Positions 17,130 through 23,677 of a DNA stretch of 64,000 nt are shown piece by piece (the stretch's first letter is position 1; every line of letters begins with the position of its first letter). Position numbers and translations under genes: made by a program. The notes beneath the pieces are model-generated. The model was not told where the DNA came from, did no database searches, and saw only the letters and a program-made list of their open reading frames with translations. The stretch spans positions 263,937-327,936 of the forward strand of contig CAZUJF010000002.1 of the NCBI GenBank assembly GCA_964619955.1, in the 5' to 3' direction. This DNA is from JACQFK01 sp964619955 (lineage in GTDB: Bacteria > Planctomycetota > MHYJ01 > JACPRB01).

Positions 17130-18614
17130 TCATCCGAGGGCGGCGAGGAGCTGGCCCGCCAGCCCCGCCCCGAAGGACGCGAGCACGCGATAGCCGCTGC
17201 GCTGGAGCTCCTCTCCCGCGGAGTTGCTCTGGGTCACGAGTCCCAGCTGCCCGTCCGGGCGCAGATGCGGGCGGAGGCCCGCCAGCGTCCGGCGGGCCGC
17301 GTTCCGGAAGGAGGCGTCGATCCACCCCGCGTTTGCCGCCAGCACGAAGGCCGCGGCGATGCCCGCGGAGCCCGACGACTCCAAGCCCGTCGCCGGCTCC
17401 CCGGCGTAGCAGGCCCAGAGTCCCGAGGAGTCCCGCCGGGGCAGAAGGAGTCCCGGGAGGCGCCGGACCTCGTCGAGAAGATCGGCCGGACGGAGGGCCT
17501 CCGGGAGTTCCAGGAGCGTCCGCACGAGTCCCAGGGCGTACCACGCGATCCCGCGGCTCCAGTTCCTCATGTAATGACGATTCCCGCCCGGATCGCGGAT
17601 CCAGCGCAGGAAGATGTCGTCGCCCACCGCGAGCCGCCGCTTCCGGAAGACCAGCTGCCGGACCGCCTCCTCCTGGAGCGCGGGTTCGTTCCGGACGCGT
17701 CCGACGACGGCCAGCGGGTAAGCCACGGTGTAGGATCCCTCGCAGGAGGTCGTCGAACCGTCCTGGATGCATCCTTCGACGTCGCGCCGCTCGCGCCAGA
17801 GCTTGAGGCAGCGGTCGATCCAGGCATGGCCGGGATCGATCCTGGCCAGGACGGCGGCCGGGAGCGTGCCCTCGATGCCGCCGGTGGGGCGCCCCGTCCG
17901 TCGCTGCTCGGGGGTGTCGCCCAGGAAGCGGTCCAGGTGGCGTCGGAGGTCGGCGCTCTCGGGGGCCTGTCCCCGGGAGGCGCCCAGGTCCCAGAGGGCG
18001 TCGAGCACGCAGCCGATCATCCATCCCGAGGGCTGAAAGGCCTCGGCCGAGCCGAGGTGCCGCCGCAGCGCGGCCCAGGGATCCTCGGCGCCCGCCGACA
18101 GCAGGTGCGGGGGGATTCCGGGGGAGTCCGGGCTCTCCGAGAAGATGACGAGCGGCTCGGCTCCCGTGGTCCGGAGGATCAGCCCCTCCCGGGCCGCCGC
18201 CGCGACCTGGGAGGCGTCGAGCGGCAGTTCGAAGCTTTGCATCGCGAAGGCGGCGCGGATCGGCATCACCCCCAGGGGGGTTCCGGAGGACGTGCCGACG
18301 AGGACGGCGTTGGAGCGGCATCCGCGGGCGAGCACGAGGCGGAACGAAGCGGGGGCGGGAGGCGCGCCGGACGCTGCGATGCGGAGGTCCCGGTCGGGGC
18401 CGATGCCGACCGTGGGCCATCCGAAGGGACCCGGGGCGCGCGGATACTCCGGATCGACGCGGCCGGGATGCCGGGTCGCGGCGGAGTCCCCGACGAGGAC
18501 GTCGCCGGCGCCGCCGCAGCCCGCCGCTCCGAGCAGGGAGAGGGAAAGGAAGGCGCGGCGGCCGAGAAGCCGCGTCGGCGCGCCTCCGCCGGGGAATCGA
18601 TTGCGGGAGAGCAT
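17130..18614 (-). CDS. Exported GH88/GH105-like alpha/alpha-barrel protein
   Basis: 494 aa from ATG 18614. A lipoprotein or TAT-like signal (RRAFLSLSLLGAAGCGG) precedes a ~130-residue beta-rich region and a helical barrel. The barrel has IQDGSTTSCEGSY, GNRHYMRNWSRGIAWYALGL and SSGSAGIAAAFVLA, patterns of unsaturated glucuronyl/rhamnogalacturonyl hydrolases (GH88/GH105). These remove unsaturated uronic acid residues from lyase products. Assignment to that clan is by motif resemblance only; catalytic Asp residues were not aligned. It lies between the FecR and ECF genes on the same strand. An in-frame ATG 39 nt upstream exists but has no better ribosome site. Confidence 0.6.
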   Translation of the reverse strand: MLSRNRFPGGGAPTRLLGRRAFLSLSLLGAAGCGGAGDVLVGDSAATRHPGRVDPEYPRAPGPFGWPTVGIGPDRDLRIAASGAPPAPASFRLVLARGCRSNAVLVGTSSGTPLGVMPIRAAFAMQSFELPLDASQVAAAAREGLILRTTGAEPLVIFSESPDSPGIPPHLLSAGAEDPWAALRRHLGSAEAFQPSGWMIGCVLDALWDLGASRGQAPESADLRRHLDRFLGDTPEQRRTGRPTGGIEGTLPAAVLARIDPGHAWIDRCLKLWRERRDVEGCIQDGSTTSCEGSYTVAYPLAVVGRVRNEPALQEEAVRQLVFRKRRLAVGDDIFLRWIRDPGGNRHYMRNWSRGIAWYALGLVRTLLELPEALRPADLLDEVRRLPGLLLPRRDSSGLWACYAGEPATGLESSGSAGIAAAFVLAANAGWIDASFRNAARRTLAGLRPHLRPDGQLGLVTQSNSAGEELQRSGYRVLASFGAGLAGQLLAALG

Positions 18615-18640
18615 GCAGGAGGGAGACGGAGCCGGGACGA

Positions 18641-18648
18641 TTCGTACA
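18641..18648 (-). promoter_or_regulatory. TGTACGAA leader motif before the GH88/105-like gene
   Basis: Second copy of the TGTACGAA-N21-CCTGCATGC arrangement, again exactly 27 nt from the start codon (18614). It lies just after the stop of the ECF sigma gene, so this gene could have its own promoter as well as read-through from the sigma gene. Confidence 0.4.
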
Positions 18649-18657
18649 GGCATTCGG

Positions 18658-19218
18658 CTATCGAAGGAGGAATCGACGGACGGCGGCGATCGAGCGGCCG
18701 AGGAGCGGGCCGACGGAATTGATCGAGATCCCCAGTTCGAGGGAGATCTCGCGGTACTTCCTCCCTTCGTAGAAGAACAGCCGGAGCAGTTTCTGATCGC
18801 GGGCGGGCAGCCGGGCGAGCGCGTCGCGGAGCCCTTCGGGCGCGGGGGGGTCCTCGGGCGGCGGCAGCGCGGCGATGTCCCGGGTCGAAAGGCGTCCGCC
18901 GCGTTCGTGCCGGGCGAACCGCCGGCAGACGCTGCGCACGACGCAGGCCAGCCAGGTGGAGAGCGAGGATTCGCCGCGGAACTGGCGCAGCACCCGCGCC
19001 TCGTCCTTCATGAGCAGCGAGAAGACCTCCTGGCAGGCGTCGTCGACGTCGGAGGGCGCCGCACGGGCCAGGTAGCGGAGCAGCTGCCGGCGGGCCTCGG
19101 CCTGGATGAAGGAGGCGTGCCGCGCGACGAACGACTCCCACGCGCCGGCCTCCGAGGCGGCGCAGCGCGAGATCAGCGCCGCGTCCTCAGCTCCCTGGGG
19201 CGTCCTGTTCCGGATCAC
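18658..19218 (-). CDS. ECF-type RNA polymerase sigma factor
   Basis: 186 aa, GTG start. Region 2 is seen in VDDACQEVFSLLMKDEARVL and the WLACVVRSVCRRFARH stretch, and region 4 in LPARDQKLLRLFFYEGRKYREISLELGISINSVGPLLGRS. The spacing fits a minimal ECF factor with only sigma2 and sigma4. Together with the FecR/zinc-finger membrane protein two genes downstream it forms an autoregulated ECF cassette, with the GH88/105-like hydrolase as a probable regulon member. It is the last host-chromosome gene before the tRNA-Cys fragment. Confidence 0.88.
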   Translation of the reverse strand: MIRNRTPQGAEDAALISRCAASEAGAWESFVARHASFIQAEARRQLLRYLARAAPSDVDDACQEVFSLLMKDEARVLRQFRGESSLSTWLACVVRSVCRRFARHERGGRLSTRDIAALPPPEDPPAPEGLRDALARLPARDQKLLRLFFYEGRKYREISLELGISINSVGPLLGRSIAAVRRFLLR

Positions 19219-19422
19219 TCATCTCTCTATACGCCCCGGGGGCCCGCCCGATGCCTGCGCCGGGCGACGCGCCTTCCCGGGCGCAGCGGGGGAAGGCGAG
19301 GAGTCGAGAGGCCATCCCGCCGTAGCCGGCCGAGGCGTGAAGCCCGCCTTCGCGCATCTGGAGGGGCTGGCGCTACGGCTGGGCATCCGCCTTCCGGCCG
19401 GCCTCCGGCCGGCGAAGGCGGA
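19219..19422. other. Non-coding chromosomal flank with inverted repeats
   Basis: About 200 bases without a supported gene. From 19384 to 19424 there is a long imperfect hairpin (11-bp outer arms 19384-19394 and 19414-19424, with GGCCGG-rich inner arms) abutting the tRNA-Cys 3' end. It has no U-tract, so it could be a processing signal or REP-like repeat rather than a classic terminator. A GCGTATAGAGAGATGAG stretch just upstream of the ECF start could contain promoter or leader sequence but no hexamers are assignable. Confidence 0.5.
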
Positions 19423-19467
19423 TGGAGGTGGCGGTGAGATTTGAACTCACGAATAACGGTTTTGCAA
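19423..19467 (-). tRNA. tRNA-Cys(GCA) 3' half: att half-site of the ICE
   Basis: Read on the minus strand, the sequence contains: an anticodon loop TTGCAAA (anticodon GCA); the 3' anticodon stem ACCGT; a 5-nt variable loop; a T-arm GTGAG-TTCAAAT-CTCAC; the acceptor 3' strand CGCCACC; the discriminator U73 typical of tRNA-Cys; and encoded CCA. The matching 5' anticodon stem (ACGGT), D-arm and 5' acceptor strand are absent: homology to a tRNA stops inside the anticodon loop. This is what a tyrosine-recombinase integration leaves as the displaced 3' end. The intact tRNA-Cys should lie at the other, right-hand end of the element. Confidence 0.85.
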
Positions 19468-19513
19468 GTCGATCCGAGGGTAGAAGACAGAGAAGTCCAG
19501 AAGAGTCGGAAAT

Positions 19514-19554
19514 GGCCCTGGAGGGCTTTAAACGGCCTCCAGGGCCGTTTTATT
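19514..19554 (+). terminator. Terminator-like stem-loop near the element end
   Basis: A perfect 11-bp stem (19514-19524 with 19536-19546) with an 11-nt loop is followed by GTTTTATT on the plus strand. It faces rightward, where no plus-strand gene precedes it. It may insulate the element from transcription entering from the chromosome. Confidence 0.6.
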
Positions 19555-19706
19555 GATTTGCCACTTCGGCCCTCCGGGACCCTCCAAAAGCCTCAAAATG
19601 CCATCCGGATCGTACAAGGATCGTACAAGCTTTTCAGCCGTTCGCCGCCAGTCCCCCTCGCGCTTCTCGGCACCGGGCGACTCCGGCCGCACAACCACGT
19701 GGGGGT

Positions 19707-20081
19707 TCAGGCGGCGGCGCGGTAGTCGAAGCGTCCCATGAACCGGGTGTGGATCAGCGTGTTTCCCCACCAGTCGTAGGCGACGGCGTCCACGACCCAG
19801 ACCCGGCCGTCTTCCGCGACGATCCGGAACGGCTCGCGGACCTTGCCGTAGCCGAGCAGCGACCGGTGCGCCTCGCCGTTCCAGGCGCCCGGGACGTAGG
19901 GAGGCAGCGGCTCGCCGAACTGGTTGACGTCGCCCGGCCACACGCGACCGCATAGCGGGCGCCAGCCGTCTTGGACCTCGCCGCCCATCCCCCAGTCGCA
20001 CGGGGTGTTCTGAAACATTGCGCGGCGGACGTACTGCCTGTCCTCGGCGCCGAAGTCGCGGTAGAAGCGGATGAATTCCAT
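19707..20081 (-). CDS. Hypothetical protein, ICE left end
   Basis: 124 aa from ATG 20081, chosen because AGGTAGGGGG lies 6 nt upstream; an upstream ATG at 20105 overlaps the preceding gene. The protein is rich in aromatic residues and Trp/Gly turns (MEFIRFYRDFGAEDRQYV, VWVVDAVAYDWWGNTLIHTRF) and looks like a small beta-rich cytoplasmic protein. No family is recognised. It follows the zinc-ribbon gene by 10 nt and is likely co-transcribed with it. Confidence 0.6.
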   Translation of the reverse strand: MEFIRFYRDFGAEDRQYVRRAMFQNTPCDWGMGGEVQDGWRPLCGRVWPGDVNQFGEPLPPYVPGAWNGEAHRSLLGYGKVREPFRIVAEDGRVWVVDAVAYDWWGNTLIHTRFMGRFDYRAAA

Positions 20082-20091
20082 CGGATACCCC

Positions 20092-20574
20092 CTACCTCGG
20101 ATCATAGCTCGCGTAGCTCACATGGAAGCCGCAGTGCAGGCTGCAGCGGACGAAGCGGAAGGAGCCCTCCACCTGAAGCTGGTCGGCACCCTGCATTGAC
20201 CCGGCGCCGGGGTTGTCGCTCGACATGATCAACGCGCCGTCCCGGCACTTCGGACAGATGTCGAGCTGCGTCTCGCAGCGCGGGCAGCGGAAGTATTCCG
20301 ACGAGCGCTTCCGGCCGGGCTCATCGCAGGCGCGGTCGGGGTTTTGGTTCCGCTCCATGCGTATGTGGAACGCGCGGCTGCACTGCTTGCACGGCGGCCC
20401 GATCAGGGCGTCGCAGTCACCGACCGGACATACCAGCGCGGGCAGCCCCTGCGTGGGCAGTTCCATCACGTCCCCGCCGGAGTACCACTGCGCGCGGTCC
20501 TTGGCGGCGCCGACGTGGAACCCGGTGACGAGCTTCTTGTTGTGGCGACGACAGGTAGGTGTGATCTGAGACAT
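20092..20574 (-). CDS. Multi-zinc-ribbon hypothetical protein
   Basis: 160 aa from ATG 20574, preceded by GAGGGG. At least eight cysteines appear in pairs or near-pairs: CPVGDC, CKQC, CPRC and CPKC, plus single Cys near both termini and a final LHCGFH. This implies several zinc knuckles and a nucleic-acid or protein-binding adaptor. No enzyme motif is visible. The TPTCRRHNKKLVTGFHVG start resembles small phage/ICE-encoded Zn proteins but no named family is recognised. Confidence 0.65.
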   Translation of the reverse strand: MSQITPTCRRHNKKLVTGFHVGAAKDRAQWYSGGDVMELPTQGLPALVCPVGDCDALIGPPCKQCSRAFHIRMERNQNPDRACDEPGRKRSSEYFRCPRCETQLDICPKCRDGALIMSSDNPGAGSMQGADQLQVEGSFRFVRCSLHCGFHVSYASYDPR

Positions 20575-20796
20575 CCCCGACCCCTCTTCCATCTAGGACT
20601 TCAACTTCGGGATCGCTGACATACGGCCCCGCACCATAAAGTATTACGACTGCCGGGGCCGGAGGGATTCAGGTGGGACCGCCCATCCAACCCGGCGTTT
20701 TAGGACTGGATCAGGATTTCCGTCGGGTACTCTTGATAGACAGCCTAGACGACGCGCCCGGACAAGACCCCCTAATCCCGAAACCGTGAGACTCGG

Positions 20797-21180
20797 CTAC
20801 GGATTGTTCTGAAGTATCGTCCGCCATCTTACGGGCGTGTGGACCGAGACCATAAAGGCAGCCCGAACCTTTGCCAGCGGCGCAGAAAGGAGAGTCGCGC
20901 CAAGCTGAATCGCTCCCGCCGCGAGGGCTGCATCAAGATTGACGAGCTTAGTGACGCAGTAGTAGTCGAAGGCAACATAGGAAGGCAACGTGATGATGGG
21001 AACATCCTGATTCGTGAGCTGGCAAATCAGGTCCTCGGCGGTCTCTTGCCCCTTGACACTCGTGTAGTTCACCGTGATGACGGTGTCGGGCGCGGTTGCG
21101 GGGTTCGACAGGACGAAGTGATGATGTCGGGGATAGTCTCTGGTGGCAACGTTGAAGTACGTCGTTCCGGCGACGATCAC
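20797..21180 (-). CDS. Putative toxin partner of the Panacea antitoxin
   Basis: 127 aa with GTG start at 21180, 7 nt after the stop of the Panacea gene. It has a compact beta-rich pattern: GTTYFNVATRDYPRHHHFVLSN, then VITVNYTSVKGQ, LPSYVAFDYYCV and a helical tail. Similar small proteins (start GxxYF, then HHxVVxSNP, VxVNxTS) sit beside Panacea-domain genes. Whether this one is toxic, and its target, are unknown. The gene order antitoxin-then-toxin with tight spacing supports the pairing. Confidence 0.55.
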   Translation of the reverse strand: MIVAGTTYFNVATRDYPRHHHFVLSNPATAPDTVITVNYTSVKGQETAEDLICQLTNQDVPIITLPSYVAFDYYCVTKLVNLDAALAAGAIQLGATLLSAPLAKVRAAFMVSVHTPVRWRTILQNNP

Positions 21181-21187
21181 CTAGCCT

Positions 21188-21763
21188 TCACCGACAGAAG
21201 ATCCGGCGCAACCCCATTCTCTCGATGGACTTCTTGCCGATCTCTTCAATCTCGTCGTCGGTCTTGCCTTGCGCAGCCAGAATCTCCTCGGCCGCGATTG
21301 GAATTCGGGAGCTCGGCGCGGGCTCCTGATACTCGGGCAGATCGTGACTTTCGCGGCGAAGCTGAGAAGTGGACTTCCCTCGGTTGTGCTGATAGACGCG
21401 GTCGATGATTCGAAGCTCAATCGGTGCGAGGTCGTCAGTCCCCGGATCGACGACCAGTTTGATTTCGTTTCCGATGCCCTTCTGGATGTGCTCCAGCCAA
21501 TAGCCATCTGGCTGGTCCGGATCTCCCAGATTCGTCTTCATGAGATCCAGCGCCTGACTCACGATGGGGCCATGGTCCAGAGAGAAATAGACGTCCCCGA
21601 AGACGGGACGCCCGAGATCATTCAGGCTTTCACGCTCGACGTGATAGAGGAGCTTGACCAGCGCCAGCTTGTCGATGGCCTGATTGGGCCAACGGGAAAC
21701 GAAATAGGCCGCCGTCTGTGTGGCTTTTCTTTCGTCGAAGAGGAATCTGAAGGGTCTGGTCAT
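21188..21763 (-). CDS. Panacea-domain (SocA-like) antitoxin
   Basis: 191 aa, ATG 21763 with AGGAGG upstream. The N-terminal two thirds match the Panacea/DUF4065 pattern: KATQTAAYFVSRWPNQAIDKLALVKLLYHVERESLNDLGRPV, with FGDVYFSLDHGPIVSQALDLM, then ELRIIDRVYQHNRGKSTSQLRRESHDLPEY. Panacea domains neutralise diverse toxins, possibly as folding or targeting partners. The upstream palindrome at 21811-21825 overlaps a predicted -10 box, as expected for an autoregulated toxin-antitoxin operon. Such pairs often stabilise ICEs. Confidence 0.85.
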   Translation of the reverse strand: MTRPFRFLFDERKATQTAAYFVSRWPNQAIDKLALVKLLYHVERESLNDLGRPVFGDVYFSLDHGPIVSQALDLMKTNLGDPDQPDGYWLEHIQKGIGNEIKLVVDPGTDDLAPIELRIIDRVYQHNRGKSTSQLRRESHDLPEYQEPAPSSRIPIAAEEILAAQGKTDDEIEEIGKKSIERMGLRRIFCR

Positions 21764-21810
21764 GTGCTGGGCCTCCTGCTCAATACTTCTTGAGCCTCTG
21801 GCCTGCAGAG

Positions 21811-21856
21811 TTATACGCAGTATAAGCCGAGGTAAACCAGGTTACCATTGATTCTT
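21811..21856 (-). promoter_or_regulatory. Autoregulatory operator/promoter of the Panacea TA operon
   Basis: TTATAC-TGC-GTATAA (21811-21825, minus-strand reading) is a perfect 6-bp inverted repeat. Its left half carries TATACT, a near-consensus -10, and 17 nt upstream is TGGTAA as a weak -35. A second inverted repeat, GGTAA-N6-TTACC, covers 21831-21846. The site lies about 48 nt before the antitoxin start. Confidence 0.6.
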
Positions 21857-21981
21857 TATCGTACGGGATCATAAACCGTCTGTTGAAAGGCCGCAAACAT
21901 CAATCCGAGTGCGACGTGATAGGTCAAGGGCGCTTCTAGACCGCCACCCGCTGATGCGGCAGAGACCCTGAATTGGCCCTC

Positions 21982-22986
21982 CTAACTTGCAGCCCTCGGA
22001 GCAAGGCCGACCACTGAGGAGCTTTCCGGAACAGGGAACACCTTTGCCTCCGCGAGTGCGGTCGAAACCGCGAGTTGGGCGGCGGCGCATCGCTTCCGAA
22101 GCAAGTCCAGGGCCTTCGCCGTCTCCGTAAGACTCCTGGCGATCCTTCTGCGCTTGAGTTCCTTCTGGGTCAGCACCGGCCGCACAGCTTCCTTGATGCG
22201 GAGCTTCTTCATCCGCACGTGGGTCAGCTTGGGATAGGTGTTCCCGGTCGCTTCGTGGATCCAGTAGGCCCGGCGCCGGTAACTCGATTCCGAGCGGTCG
22301 GATAGATCAAGCCGGATGCCGGTGGCCGAAGGGTTGCGCGAGACCTCACGCGCCACGACCGACAGCTCCTCTTCGGCCAGGCCCAGGGAGAACGCGGCGA
22401 CCCAGCCCGACCGGAGGAAACGCCGGTACATGGCAGGCAGCTCGGAGGCTGCGCACTCCGCGGGGAATTCCGGCACTTCCCGGAAAGTCTCGGGGACGAG
22501 CCCCGAGGGGATAAGGATGGGACTTTCCTCCGCCTTGAATTTCACGGTGGTGGACGTCTTGAGGTGACGGATCGCGCGAAAGATCGCTCGAAAGGCTCGA
22601 TTGAGAGCCTGGGCTCGGCGGTTGAAATCAAGAAAGCTACCTAGGAGGTCGCTCCGCTTGGCGATCTGAAACACCCAGTCCTCCTCAAACTTGCGGGGAA
22701 GACCGCGGATGACCCGAGGCCGGTAGATGTTCCTGGCTCTTTCGTCGGCAGACCTGAGGTCGAAAAGTTCACCCCACTCGATCGCTACGGGCCCATACTC
22801 GGGGCTGCACCTGCCGTAGAGCCTGAGGCATGAGCGCGGCACCATCGCGTTGTATTCCTGCTGGAGGGCGGAAAACGCGGAGGAAATAGTCCGGGTGCCG
22901 GCGTAGAGCTCCCTCAACCAAGCGAGGATATCCTGGAAGTAAAGCCGCGCCAGGGTCTCGGCCGTTCCTTCGAAATCTCGGGTCAT
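21982..22986 (-). CDS. Hypothetical ICE protein between tra and TA modules
   Basis: 334 aa from ATG 22986, chosen because GAGGAGG lies 5 nt upstream; an in-frame TTG at 23013 has no ribosome site. The protein is mainly helical and Arg-rich, with a YRPRVIRGLPRKFEEDWVF segment, a RHLKTSTTVKFKAEE segment and a very basic C-terminal third (LTQKELKRRRIARSLTETAKALDLLRKRC). This composition suits a DNA-binding or transfer-accessory protein, but no domain is recognised. It follows a structured intergenic region after the coupling-protein operon. Confidence 0.6.
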   Translation of the reverse strand: MTRDFEGTAETLARLYFQDILAWLRELYAGTRTISSAFSALQQEYNAMVPRSCLRLYGRCSPEYGPVAIEWGELFDLRSADERARNIYRPRVIRGLPRKFEEDWVFQIAKRSDLLGSFLDFNRRAQALNRAFRAIFRAIRHLKTSTTVKFKAEESPILIPSGLVPETFREVPEFPAECAASELPAMYRRFLRSGWVAAFSLGLAEEELSVVAREVSRNPSATGIRLDLSDRSESSYRRRAYWIHEATGNTYPKLTHVRMKKLRIKEAVRPVLTQKELKRRRIARSLTETAKALDLLRKRCAAAQLAVSTALAEAKVFPVPESSSVVGLAPRAAS

Positions 22987-23024
22987 GACCGCCTCCTCAA
23001 AAGCTAGCTTCAATCCCGTCGGAC

Positions 23025-23115
23025 CTGTTTTGGAGAGTTCGTGGTACGTAGGGCGCTATCCCCGTTTCTCCCTCAGGGGAGACGTCATGTCCGCCACGAA
23101 CTCCCGAAAACAGCT
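23025..23115. repeat. Long imperfect inverted repeat with inner hairpin
   Basis: The 20-bp arm 23025-23044 (CTGTTTTGGAGAGTTCGTGG) is matched by the reverse complement of 23096-23115 with 18 of 20 identities. Between them is a second stem (CTCCCT/AGGGGAG type). It sits between the DUF4400 gene and the 334-aa gene. It could be a terminator/attenuator or a transfer-origin-like structure; no T-run is present. Confidence 0.5.
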
Positions 23116-23134
23116 CCAAATGCCCTTCCTGGGG

Positions 23135-23677
23135 TCATAGCCTGAGCGGCAGGTTCGCCACGTAGGCCAACGTCCCCATCGCGAGTCCTCCGAACGCGGG
23201 GTAAAAAGCCCAGTAAGGAAGGGGAAGCGGGGAGAAACTCCAGACGAAGAAAACGAGGAGTGCCCCCTCCGCCAGGCGCTTAGCGAGGAATGAAACCGAG
23301 GGAGAAGCATAGGCCGTGCCGAAGTGCAACCGCTCCCGCAGAAGCGTCCCCGCCAGGAGTGAAGCGCCCAGGCCCGCGAGGAAGAAGGGAACAAGCCTAC
23401 TCGCCACGCGAAGGCGCCGATCGACGAGAACCGCGGCTTGAGGGAAGGCGGCCGAGTCCCCGAGCAGCATCCCAGCCAGCCGAACCGGCAGGCACGCGTC
23501 GCGCGGCAGGGAGGGCATCACGCCTGGCTCCTGAAGGAATGAGTAAGCGCCCGCATAGCTTGCGTTCTCGAGCGCGGTGACGCGCTCCGAGAAGGATGGA
23601 AGGAGAAGGAAGGCTGCCCATGCAAGGACCCAGCCCATCAGCGTCAGGAAGGACAGGCGAAGAAGTGTCCCGATCAT
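23135..23677 (-). CDS. DUF4400-type ICE membrane protein
   Basis: 180 aa with four hydrophobic segments (residues ~5-27, ~93-110, ~130-148, ~155-175). The layout and position, directly after traD with a 4-nt ATGA overlap, match the DUF4400/TIGR03747 membrane protein conserved beside the SXT-type coupling protein. It resides in the inner membrane and is presumed to assist the coupling protein; its role is not defined. Sequence identity to named members is not obvious by eye, so the call rests on topology and context. Confidence 0.6.
   Translation of the reverse strand: MIGTLLRLSFLTLMGWVLAWAAFLLLPSFSERVTALENASYAGAYSFLQEPGVMPSLPRDACLPVRLAGMLLGDSAAFPQAAVLVDRRLRVASRLVPFFLAGLGASLLAGTLLRERLHFGTAYASPSVSFLAKRLAEGALLVFFVWSFSPLPLPYWAFYPAFGGLAMGTLAYVANLPLRL

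Noticed and set aside
19468..23000. Integrase or excisionase at the left end
   Set aside because: No tyrosine or serine recombinase motif was found in any frame here; the integrase is expected at the right end with the rebuilt tRNA.
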